Shown piece by piece: positions 51,909 to 58,745 of a DNA stretch of 58,745 nucleotides. The notes beneath the pieces were generated by a model. It saw only the letters and a program-made list of their open reading frames with translations, made no database searches and had not been told where the DNA came from. The stretch's first letter is position 1. Each line of letters opens with the position of its first letter. A program made the position numbers and the translations under genes. Origin of the DNA: Lyngbya sp. HA4199-MV5 (lineage in GTDB: Bacteria; Cyanobacteriota; Cyanobacteriia; Leptolyngbyales; Leptolyngbyaceae); NCBI GenBank assembly GCA_019359375.1, contig JAHHHL010000043.1, positions 1 to 58,745 of the forward strand. The letters are read 5' to 3'.

Positions 51909-52808
51909 ATGACTGACCTCCTAGACCCTTCCAATCAATCAAAATCGGCAGCACCAAGCATTAGCCCCTTAAAAGGCAAACTCAAAAGCCAGAAGGATGC
52001 CTATACGGCAGCAAAAGTTATCTTGCTGTTATTGCTGCTGGCTTTAGTCTCTAGCTTTTTTGTTATTGTCAACGCTGGCGAACGGGGTGTGCTGATGACC
52101 TTCGGAGAAGTGCAGGAAGCGGTTTTGGGTGAAGGCATTCATCCAGTCATCCCGCTTGTTCAAACCGTTCAAAAGCTCAGTGTGCGGGTGCAGAGCCATC
52201 AAATTACAGCAGAAGCATCCTCCAAAGATCTCCAGGATGTTTATACGGACGTTGCCCTGAATTGGCATCTTGTGCCTGAAAAAGCCAATGTTGTTTTTCA
52301 ACGCATCGGTAATGAAAGCGCGATCGTTGAAAGCATCATCAATCCAGCCGTTGAAGAAGTCTTAAAAGCGGTAATGGCGATGTATACCGCAGAGGAAATC
52401 ATCACTAAACGGGGAGACGTGAAAACAGCCGTCGATCGTGCCCTGACCGAACGCCTCACCCCTTATGACCTGGCTGTGGATGACATCTCGCTCGTCCATG
52501 TCCACTTCACCAGGCGCTTTAGTGACGCGGTAGAGGCAAAGCAAGTGGCTGAGCAAGAGGCAAAACGAGCAGAATTTGTGGCATTGAAAGCCGTGAAGGA
52601 AGCCGAAGCCAGAGTTAATTTAGCGAAAGGCGACGCAGAAGCCCAACGGTTACTGCGCGAAAACTTAACGCCTGAATTATTGCAACGACAGGCGATCGAA
52701 AAGTGGAATGGCAACCTGCCGTTTATTGTAGGTGGGGATGGCACAAAGGTACTGGATTTGAAACAGTTGATTGAAACCAGCCGCAGCCTGAATGCTCAAC
52801 CCAAGTAA
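51909..52808 (+). CDS. Prohibitin/SPFH-domain membrane protein
   Basis: A 299-residue SPFH protein. A single transmembrane segment lies at about residues 34-55, followed by the prohibitin domain beginning NAGERGVLMTFGEVQEAVLG and HPVIPLVQTV. DISLVHVHFTRRFSDAVEAK and the following charged helix with EQEAKRAEF form the typical coiled tail. Prohibitins form ring assemblies at membranes and scaffold proteases or lipids; in cyanobacteria they localise to thylakoid or plasma membrane. ATG 51909 is the start. The minus-strand coiled-coil gene converges 11 bp downstream. Confidence 0.93.
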   Translation: MTDLLDPSNQSKSAAPSISPLKGKLKSQKDAYTAAKVILLLLLLALVSSFFVIVNAGERGVLMTFGEVQEAVLGEGIHPVIPLVQTVQKLSVRVQSHQITAEASSKDLQDVYTDVALNWHLVPEKANVVFQRIGNESAIVESIINPAVEEVLKAVMAMYTAEEIITKRGDVKTAVDRALTERLTPYDLAVDDISLVHVHFTRRFSDAVEAKQVAEQEAKRAEFVALKAVKEAEARVNLAKGDAEAQRLLRENLTPELLQRQAIEKWNGNLPFIVGGDGTKVLDLKQLIETSRSLNAQPK

Positions 52809-52819
52809 GCACGACCCTG

Positions 52820-54163
52820 TTACGATCGGCGCGTTTTGTGGTTACGGCGACGCAGTAGAAAGTCTGGCAAATCGACTTTTGGCTCACGATTGAAAGCGGT
52901 TGCAGAGGGCAAACCAGGGCTACCAGGTTCTACGGTTTCTTCCGCAGCAGCCAGGAGTGCGGCAAATATGTCTGCCAGTTCAGTTGGAGGATCAGGCAAC
53001 GCCTGGTCTAAGAGTGTTTTCAGGTTAAGGACACCGTGTTGACTGCTGAAGCAGCGATCTTTCCAGTGTTGAATCGCGGTCTCATACTCGCTGGCTTGCT
53101 GCGCCTGCCGCAAGATTTGCTCTTGCATATCAGTGGTTTGGCTTTCCAGTGCTGCAATGCGGGCTTGCTGGCGATCGCGCTCTTCTTCCAATTCCTGGCA
53201 GGCATGTCTGAGCATTGCTTGAGCTGTCGTTTGCTTGGCTGCTTGAGCCTCCAATGCCACGATCTTGGCGTGGGCAGTCGCTAAGTCAGGCGTAATCGCT
53301 GATGTGTCTCCCGGCGCAGGAGTGGCTGAAGCCGCGATCGCACCCGTCGAGCGACTGTATACCGGGATTTGCTGCAAGCGAGTGAGCAATGCCTGCTGCT
53401 CTTGTAGAGTCAATTGCGCCTGCTGTAGTTCAGCTTCAAGCTGCCTGAGCACCATCTGGCGATCGTTCAGAATCAGAGAGAGCTCGTTGACGTGAACCTG
53501 TGCCTCTGTCAACCGTGCGGTTAACCGTTCAGATAGCGCTTGAGTATCAGGCAATGGCGGTTCAAGGCACGGTGGCTGAGTGGTCAAATCTGCTTGCAGA
53601 TGCACCAGGCGTTCTTCGAGCTGGTGTTGGTGCGCGTCTACCTCGGTACGATCGCTGACCATCTGAGTTTGCAATTGCTCTACCGCCTGCTGTTGCATCT
53701 GGGTGAGCGCTTCCATCGTGTGTAACAGCGCCTGTAAAGAGCGATCGCGCGTTTGCATTTCAACTAACTGAACGCTCAATGCCTGCTGCTGTTGTGCTAG
53801 CTGTAGCTTCAAGCGCCCGATCGCCTGCTGCTGAATGTTAGAAATTTCTTCTGTTGAGGCAAGCTGTGCCTCTAGAAGATGCTGATCAACAACTTGTAGC
53901 CGCATTTCACGCAGCGACGCGACTGATTGGTCAAGCGCCTGCTCCAAATGACGAATGCGTTCAATCTGCTCATGGGACACCGATCGCGCCTGCCTCAGTT
54001 CAGCCTGTAGCGTCGCTTGCTCTTGCTCCCATTGCTGGCGCTGAGCCTCTAGCGCAGCGGTACCATGACTATCCAGCAGGCTCTTATCATCGGGCAGGCT
54101 CTTATCGTCAGAGTGTCTACCCTCCGACAGCAAAGAACTATAGGCTAGATTCGGTTCAGACAC
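52820..54163 (-). CDS. Long coiled-coil protein, function unknown
   Basis: A 447-residue protein without a recognised family. Residues about 30-260 and 290-385 are Gln/Glu/Leu-rich heptad sequence, predicted as long coiled coils (for example IRHLEQALDQSVASLREM and LQQAQLTLQEQQALLTRL). The C-terminus is compact and includes LPDPPTELADIFAALLAAAE and a basic end, FLLRRRNHKTRRS. The start is GTG at 54163, six bases after GGAGG, a strong ribosome binding site. A structural or scaffolding role is only inferred. Confidence 0.78.
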   Translation of the reverse strand: MSEPNLAYSSLLSEGRHSDDKSLPDDKSLLDSHGTAALEAQRQQWEQEQATLQAELRQARSVSHEQIERIRHLEQALDQSVASLREMRLQVVDQHLLEAQLASTEEISNIQQQAIGRLKLQLAQQQQALSVQLVEMQTRDRSLQALLHTMEALTQMQQQAVEQLQTQMVSDRTEVDAHQHQLEERLVHLQADLTTQPPCLEPPLPDTQALSERLTARLTEAQVHVNELSLILNDRQMVLRQLEAELQQAQLTLQEQQALLTRLQQIPVYSRSTGAIAASATPAPGDTSAITPDLATAHAKIVALEAQAAKQTTAQAMLRHACQELEEERDRQQARIAALESQTTDMQEQILRQAQQASEYETAIQHWKDRCFSSQHGVLNLKTLLDQALPDPPTELADIFAALLAAAEETVEPGSPGLPSATAFNREPKVDLPDFLLRRRNHKTRRS

Positions 54164-54516
54164 ACAGGACCTCCCGAAAACGATGAGCCGTGCTGGTAGC
54201 GTGCCAATCTGGTATCAGGCTCCAGAGTTTAACACTTAAAGCACGTTCCTTAGCGACTTCAGCTTTCACAACTGAAGCACAAACCCTGAAGCTACCGCTG
54301 ACGATCTATCACCTCAAATTCACTACGCCGACCGCTAGATTGAATCTAAAGTAGTAGATCAGGTGCAGAATCGCCACCGTAAGCGATACCTTTGCAACAA
54401 TTTCGTCGCTGAACCCGATCGCCCCGTACCGATCTATCAAAGCCCAAGTTTAAAGACCCAAGTGCCGACAGCGTCTACTACAGCGCCTCTTGTAGAGTGC
54501 GCCTTCAACCCTCACC
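54164..54516. other. Intergenic stretch, possible SH3-like remnant
   Basis: 353 bp between two minus-strand genes. A plus-strand frame from a GTG at 54363 contains PDRPVPIYQSPSLKTQV, reminiscent of bacterial SH3-like repeats, but it lacks a ribosome binding site and runs into the antisense of the next gene. Otherwise I see nothing I can name. Confidence 0.25.
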
Positions 54517-54786
54517 CTACTCTTTTTGCATCAGCACCGCTTCAGACAAGGCTTGCTCAGGCGTAAGGTGATTGAGTGACCAACGGTACTCGATCGGCAA
54601 GTGATGGCGTTCGCAGTCTTCTTCTAATTGTTTCTGGAGCGCCAGTGCTTTGCGAAGCGTGATGATAAGCTGATGCACCTGTGCCTGTGATGGAGCCTGA
54701 CGACCCACAGCAGCCATGGTCTGCCGCTCTAAAAGCTGAAGCAGAAGCTCGTAGTGAATATGAGACGGAAGGGGAATGGGTTCCAT
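54517..54786 (-). CDS. DUF5340 family small cyanobacterial protein
   Basis: An 89-residue soluble helical protein starting MEPIPLPSHIHYELLLQLLE, which I recognise as the cyanobacterial DUF5340 family. The function is unknown. It has no membrane segment or cysteine. The C-terminal part, YRWSLNHLTPEQALSEAVLM, is also conserved-looking. It stands alone, with STRR heptamers about 55 bp upstream. Confidence 0.8.
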   Translation of the reverse strand: MEPIPLPSHIHYELLLQLLERQTMAAVGRQAPSQAQVHQLIITLRKALALQKQLEEDCERHHLPIEYRWSLNHLTPEQALSEAVLMQKE

Positions 54787-54842
54787 GAAAACTGACTACC
54801 TTATAGCGTGAATCACTGGGCAAGAGCTAAGGGTTTGTAAAG

Positions 54843-54872
54843 TAATTAGTTGTTGGTTGTTAGTTGTTAGAC
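54843..54872. repeat. STRR heptamers (TTAGTTG/TTGGTTG)
   Basis: TTAGTTGTTGGTTGTTAGTT continuing to TTAG gives four imperfect 7-bp units upstream of the DUF5340 gene. This is the complement of the 40035-40060 array. Confidence 0.8.
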
Positions 54873-55063
54873 TAACCGCTCGATTGGTGCGGCTGACTAA
54901 AAACGTTTCTTGTAGCTTGCTTCCCGCAGGGTATGCCCATTTCTGGTGCGACTGGTAGGCTTTAAGGCTATACAACTAAAAACTTAACAACGACTAAATG
55001 CCAACCTGGAGCGATGCAAGCGTCTTGGACTACACCGACATCACCACTTCCGATGAAGCGCTT

Positions 55064-55981
55064 TCAGGGAAAGCCATCCGTAGCTGAAGGGTTTACTGCT
55101 CCAGTGACAAGATTTGCCAGCGCCGCACCGGGATCGGGTTGGCGCATCAGCGCTTCGCCCACCAGCACTGCACTTGCACCAGCCGTTGAAACAACCTGTA
55201 AGTCGTCAGGTGTGTACAAACCAGATTCACTCACAACCAGGATGTCGCGCGATCGAACCTGTTCTCGACGATCGTCCAGCAAGCGTTGCGTGGTCTGCAA
55301 ATCAACCGAAAAATCCTCTAAGTTGCGGTTGTTGATGCCAATGAGGTTGACCCCATCCAGCGCCAGCACGCGATCGAGTTCCGCCAGAGTATGCACTTCC
55401 ACCAACGCCGCCATGCCGAGCGTAGACGCAATCTTGAGAAAATACTGGAGGTCTTTATCCGACAAAATCGCCGCAATCAGCAGCACGGCATCGGCACCAT
55501 TCACCCGTGCCAAGTACATTTGATAGGGGTAAATGACAAATTCTTTGCACAGCAGCGGCAACTCAGTCACCGCACGGATCTGCGCAAGGTACTCAAAGCT
55601 ACCTTGAAAGAATTTCTGATCCGTTAAGACCGAAAGGCAAGTCGCCCCACCTTGTTCGTAAGAGTGGGCGATCGCCACGGGATCAAAATCTTCCCGAATC
55701 ACGCCCTTGCTAGGAGACGCTTTTTTGACTTCAGCAATGACGGCTGGACGAGTCTTGCCATGCTGGAGTGCCTGCAAGAACGATCGAGGAGGAGGCAGAT
55801 CTTTGACTTGTTTTTGCAGCTCCAGTAGAGGCACGCGATCGCGCAGTTGAGCCACTTCAGCCTCTTTCTGCCAGACAATTTCCTCCAAAATATGACGAGG
55901 AGCCGCATCAGGAACTTTTACCTGATAGCGCAATTCCTGCACAGAAACCGCAGGATTCGGTGGGCGACGACGGATCTGCAT
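55064..55981 (-). CDS. trpC: Indole-3-glycerol-phosphate synthase
   Basis: A 305-residue TIM-barrel enzyme of tryptophan synthesis that closes the indole ring of carboxyphenylaminodeoxyribulose phosphate. Active-site motifs are [71 protein letters not shown] and the phosphate loop [10 protein letters not shown]. The N-terminal 35-residue extension ([20 protein letters not shown]) is typical of cyanobacterial TrpC. It lies 336 bp downstream of lpdA on the same strand. Confidence 0.96.
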   Translation of the reverse strand: MQIRRRPPNPAVSVQELRYQVKVPDAAPRHILEEIVWQKEAEVAQLRDRVPLLELQKQVKDLPPPRSFLQALQHGKTRPAVIAEVKKASPSKGVIREDFDPVAIAHSYEQGGATCLSVLTDQKFFQGSFEYLAQIRAVTELPLLCKEFVIYPYQMYLARVNGADAVLLIAAILSDKDLQYFLKIASTLGMAALVEVHTLAELDRVLALDGVNLIGINNRNLEDFSVDLQTTQRLLDDRREQVRSRDILVVSESGLYTPDDLQVVSTAGASAVLVGEALMRQPDPGAALANLVTGAVNPSATDGFP

Positions 55982-56135
55982 CGGTTAGCTTGAACGTAAA
56001 GGGAACAGGAGGGTCGATCGAAACAATGCATGACCATTGCTCGATGCCAAGAATAGATAATGCTCTTGATAGCGTAACCTAAGTCTGGAAAGGTACGGGG
56101 AGAGAACGTATCAAAACATACGAAATTAGTGTGAT

Positions 56136-56310
56136 TTTTGAGTGAGAGGGGGGTGAGGAGTGAGGAGTGAGGAGTGAGCAGAAAAAAGAGTTTTGAGTTG
56201 AACCAGTTGTTAGTTGTTGGTTGTTGGTTGTTAGTGCATGAGCTTTTTCTGACTTCTTCTAAAAACTAAAAACTAAAAACCAACAACTATATTGCCGTCT
56301 GCCTTCTGCC
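56136..56310. repeat. Compound STRR block between lpdA and trpC
   Basis: Several arrays follow one another: GGAGTGA units at 56150-56177, TTGTTAG/TTGTTGG units at 56203-56236, CTAAAAA units at 56262-56278 and CTTCTGC units at 56297-56310. They fill most of the 336-bp gap, in which I see no gene. Confidence 0.85.
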
Positions 56311-56317
56311 TTCTCCC

Positions 56318-57751
56318 CTAATGCACCGTCACCGCTCGCTTATATGCCTCATCCAGCACTTCTGACAGTGTGGGATGAGCGTGTACCAGGAAGGCAAGAT
56401 CTTGTACTGATTGCCGTTGCGCGATCGCGTTTGCCGCTTCTTGAATCAAATCAGAGGCATGGAGACCAAAGATGTGAACGCCCAGCACTTCGCCTGTATC
56501 CTGACGGTAAATCACTTTTGCCACGCCTTCGGTTTCGCCTTCTGCGATCGCCTTCGCGTTTCCCTTAAAGTAGGTGCGAACCGCGGCAATTTCAAAGCCC
56601 TTTGCCTTGCCTTTTTCCTTTGCAGCAGGTTCGGTCAAGCCCACAAAGCCAATTTCGGGATGGGTAAAGGCAGCGGCGGGAATGCTGTGGTAGTCAACGG
56701 CACGGGGGCGATCGCAGATGTTCTCCACTGCTGCCACGCCCTGAGCTGAGGCGGCATGAGCCAGCATGAGTTTACCTGTAGCATCACCGATCGCCCAGAG
56801 ATGAGGCACGGGTTCACCATTCGATAGCACTGCCATGTGGTCATTGATGGGGATAAAGCCCGGTCGCACAGTTTCCACCCCGACGGCATCTAGCCCCAAA
56901 TCTTTGGTCAGCGGCACTCGTCCCGTCGCCACCAGGCAAGCATCAACTTCCAGGACTTCCACAGTTTCCTTGGTCTTGGCATCTGCCAGTTCAATCACCA
57001 CAGGAGAACCGGGCGTAATGCGCTTTGCCAGTACGCCAACTTTCGTTTCAATGTCGCGGGGGGTGATGAGGACGCGTTGAGCCAGCTTGGCAATATCGGG
57101 GTCAAAACCTGGCATGAGCTGATCGAGCGCTTCAATGAGGGTGATTTCGCAGCCCAGTGCGGAGTAGACATCGGCAAACTCCAGACCAATGTAACCACTA
57201 CCGACGATCGCAATCCAGGGTGGCAGCGACTCTAACCGCACGGCATCGTCGCTGGTAAAGACGGTCTTGCCATCCAGCTCAATACCAGGAGGTACAAAGG
57301 GCACGGAACCGGGTGCCAGCAGAATATCTTTTGCGGTGATGGTCTTTTCGCCGTCCTTCGTGGCAACTGAGACTTTCTGAACGCCCGCAATTTTGCCCCA
57401 GCCATGAATCGTGTCTACACCCAGCCGCTTCAGACTACCAATCAACGCCTCTCGCTGTTTGGTGACGATGCTGTTGGCATGATCGGCGATCGCCTGTCGA
57501 TCGAATGCCACATCACCTAGCTGAATGCCCAACGCTTTGAGGTGCGGTGCATCTTGCAACTCACGTACCCGTCCCGATGCTGCCAGCAGCGCTTTAGAGG
57601 GAATGCAGCCCCGATTGACGCAGGTGCCACCCATATCAGCGGCTTCAACAACGGCTGTTTTTAGCCCGCAACTGACTGCGTGGATTGCTGCTCCGTGTCC
57701 GCCAACCCCGGCTCCAATAATGACCAAATCGTAATCGAATGACTGACTCAC
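56318..57751 (-). CDS. lpdA: Dihydrolipoyl dehydrogenase (E3)
   Basis: A 477-residue FAD-dependent disulfide oxidoreductase that re-oxidises dihydrolipoamide in pyruvate dehydrogenase and glycine decarboxylase. The FAD motif [15 protein letters not shown] is at residues 11-25, the redox disulfide is in [13 protein letters not shown], the NAD motif is [11 protein letters not shown], and the C-terminal His-Glu site is [14 protein letters not shown]. The start is GTG at 57751 with AGGAGAGA in good position. The neighbouring trpC downstream is a common cyanobacterial arrangement. Confidence 0.95.
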   Translation of the reverse strand: MSQSFDYDLVIIGAGVGGHGAAIHAVSCGLKTAVVEAADMGGTCVNRGCIPSKALLAASGRVRELQDAPHLKALGIQLGDVAFDRQAIADHANSIVTKQREALIGSLKRLGVDTIHGWGKIAGVQKVSVATKDGEKTITAKDILLAPGSVPFVPPGIELDGKTVFTSDDAVRLESLPPWIAIVGSGYIGLEFADVYSALGCEITLIEALDQLMPGFDPDIAKLAQRVLITPRDIETKVGVLAKRITPGSPVVIELADAKTKETVEVLEVDACLVATGRVPLTKDLGLDAVGVETVRPGFIPINDHMAVLSNGEPVPHLWAIGDATGKLMLAHAASAQGVAAVENICDRPRAVDYHSIPAAAFTHPEIGFVGLTEPAAKEKGKAKGFEIAAVRTYFKGNAKAIAEGETEGVAKVIYRQDTGEVLGVHIFGLHASDLIQEAANAIAQRQSVQDLAFLVHAHPTLSEVLDEAYKRAVTVH

Positions 57752-57923
57752 GTCTCTCTCCTGGTGCAGTGATCTCTATTGTCGGTCGGAGGGGGCGATC
57801 GGACAAGGGAGGGATGAGGGATGAGGGCTAAAGGGTAGTGCTGCAAAGAAGTGTTGGCTAGCAACCCAAATCATGCCAGGACTAGCGATCGTTCCCTAAC
57901 CCTGCGCGTGGGTCAGCCGTTGT

Positions 57924-58030
57924 CTAGGGGCTGTCATCAATTACTACTACACATAAGTTGCAGCAAGGGTTCCAGCCCCTAGCCTGATGTGTTGGAACAA
58001 GTGCTTTGTGGCGGTATCAGCGTTCGGGAT
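57924..58030 (-). repeat. MITE-like element, copy 6 of 6, rearranged
   Basis: The left half is intact (CTAGGGGCTGTCATCAATTA, then GCAAGGGTTCCAGCCCCTAG). The right half is lost or rearranged: GGCGGTATCAGCGTTCGGG looks like an internal piece in reverse orientation, and no terminal repeat closes the element. Confidence 0.7.
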
Positions 58031-58036
58031 AGCCAA

Positions 58037-58070
58037 AGACCGCCGATTTCTTCAAAGAAATCGGCGGTCT
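58037..58070 (-). terminator. Long perfect hairpin, likely terminator of the downstream minus-strand gene
   Basis: AGACCGCCGATTTCTT and AAGAAATCGGCGGTCT form a 16-bp perfect stem around CA. It lies 28 bp beyond the stop of the 143-residue protein gene. GACCGCC-type palindromes of this kind recur in cyanobacterial genomes. Confidence 0.65.
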
Positions 58071-58097
58071 GAGTGGGAGTGTTTTAGGTTGATTGAC

Positions 58098-58529
58098 TCA
58101 GGCAACCGTTACGGGGGCGGCACCATTGCTAGCTGGGGCAGAAGCAGTGGGGAACGCAGTTGCTGATGGGGTTGTAGTCGTTGACGGAGCAGTCATTGTA
58201 GACCGACGGCGGTTTTTGCGCCGTGAGCCACCCGCCATTTCGTATTCCTGGCTAGCTTTGCCAAAGCGACTGCCCACACCCAGCAGCATTTTCTCTGACA
58301 TTTCTGTTGCTACCCGTTCTGCACTCTTCACATCATCGGCAAGCTTGTCGATCGCAGAGAGAGCCGTGTTATAAGCCGCTAACTTAGACCGCAGATCGTC
58401 AATTGTGGTGGTATAGGCGGCTACAGTCAGCCCGCCGCCAAAGTCTAGCTCTGGATTAATGGAACGTAAGCTTTCATTGCGTCGATCGGCTCGTTCTAGA
58501 ACAGCAGAGTTTCGTTTGGGACGTGCCAT
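58098..58529 (-). CDS. Conserved cyanobacterial small protein, function unknown
   Basis: A 143-residue protein starting MARPKRNSAVLERADRR, a start I associate with a conserved cyanobacterial family without function. The middle (residues 30-85) is helical, DDLRSKLAAYNTALSAIDK, followed by a basic GGSRRKNRRRS stretch and a Thr/Ser/Ala/Pro-rich tail. The basic ends suggest nucleic-acid contact, but this is inference. I start at ATG 58529, with GAGGTG 5 bp upstream; the longer frame from 58562 lacks support. A long hairpin follows the stop. Confidence 0.75.
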   Translation of the reverse strand: MARPKRNSAVLERADRRNESLRSINPELDFGGGLTVAAYTTTIDDLRSKLAAYNTALSAIDKLADDVKSAERVATEMSEKMLLGVGSRFGKASQEYEMAGGSRRKNRRRSTMTAPSTTTTPSATAFPTASAPASNGAAPVTVA

Positions 58530-58655
58530 GATGCACCTCATTGCTAGGGTTGATAGATTCAAGCTAACGCCAGCAGTACCTGGTTGCCCTGAGAAAAAAT
58601 TGGGAAATTGAATGTAAATAGAACTTACGCATTGACAGAAGCGCTGCGATAGGGG

Positions 58656-58745
58656 TTAAACGACAGCCAACTGAGCCAGATGGTCTTGAATGAACGCGGC
58701 AATAAGGGGATTGAATAAGTTGCGTTTCACCTCATACCAGTTGCG
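58656..58745 (-). CDS. C-terminal end of an unidentified gene, cut by the window edge
   Basis: The last 29 codons of a minus-strand gene read RNWYEVKRNLFNPLIAAFIQ, then DHLAQLAVV and TAA. The coding pattern is convincing, but too little is present to identify the family. It is upstream of, and co-oriented with, the 143-residue protein gene. Confidence 0.6.
   Translation of the reverse strand, partial: RNWYEVKRNLFNPLIAAFIQDHLAQLAVV

Noticed and set aside
54363-54566. Plus-strand frame with an SH3-like string
   Set aside because: It has only a weak GTG start, no ribosome binding site, and its 3' part is antisense to the DUF5340 gene.

Overview
The window is cyanobacterial chromosome. The evidence is dense HIP1 palindromes (GCGATCGC), a photosynthetic electron-carrier cluster (psbV, psbV2, petE, petJ), a ferrochelatase with a C-terminal chlorophyll-binding-type tail, a plant/cyanobacterium-type accD, and several cyanobacteria-only families (DUF5340, DUF6745, ComFB-like, an RRM protein). 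The heptanucleotide short tandem repeats (STRR) scattered through it are typical of filamentous cyanobacteria. The exact genus cannot be fixed from this sequence alone.

Layout. 0-9.3 kb: an anchored helical-repeat protein, a photorespiratory-type aminotransferase, a small membrane protein with a TauE/SafE exporter, PAP2 phosphatase, DUF202 protein, a secreted protein, a CadD-like transporter and an APC permease. 9.3-14.8 kb: GT39 glycosyltransferase, THUMP RNA methyltransferase, biotin ligase, an RRM RNA-binding protein and two very small proteins. 15-21 kb: an aldehyde dehydrogenase divergent from a TerB-like/AAA+ ATPase, then PhoX phosphatase with a Pho-box-like leader. 21-30 kb: a DUF6745 gene split by one in-frame TAG, a giant hydantoinase/5-oxoprolinase A+B fusion with a divergent LysR regulator, a Uma2 nuclease and an L,D-transpeptidase. 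30-37.4 kb: ComFB-like protein, M23 peptidase, KefB-like antiporter, tRNA-Lys, MAPEG protein, AraC regulator and a decayed IS630 element. 37.4-45 kb: petJ, petE, psbV2, psbV, accD, a squalene/phytoene-synthase-like protein, an alarmone-hydrolase-like protein and hemH. 45-58.7 kb: a beta-helix/Calx-beta surface protein, tyrosine recombinase, methyltransferase, 5-formyl-THF cyclo-ligase, rplU-rpmA, prohibitin, coiled-coil protein, DUF5340, trpC, lpdA and a small cyanobacterial protein.

The accessory signal is mainly repetitive DNA. Six copies of a ~131-bp non-coding MITE-like element sit mostly at gene 3' ends, and one supplies the stop codon of its neighbour. Heptanucleotide STRR blocks have entered coding sequences in frame: three times in the hydantoinase fusion, once in the GT39 enzyme and once at the integrase C-terminus. 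Several intergenic stretches hold decayed gene ends. I found no CRISPR array, rRNA operon, prophage or recognisable defence island, and no convincing complete novel multi-gene system. The most interesting observations are the in-frame STRR invasion, the MITE family, the TAG-split DUF6745 gene and the four-gene electron-carrier cluster.
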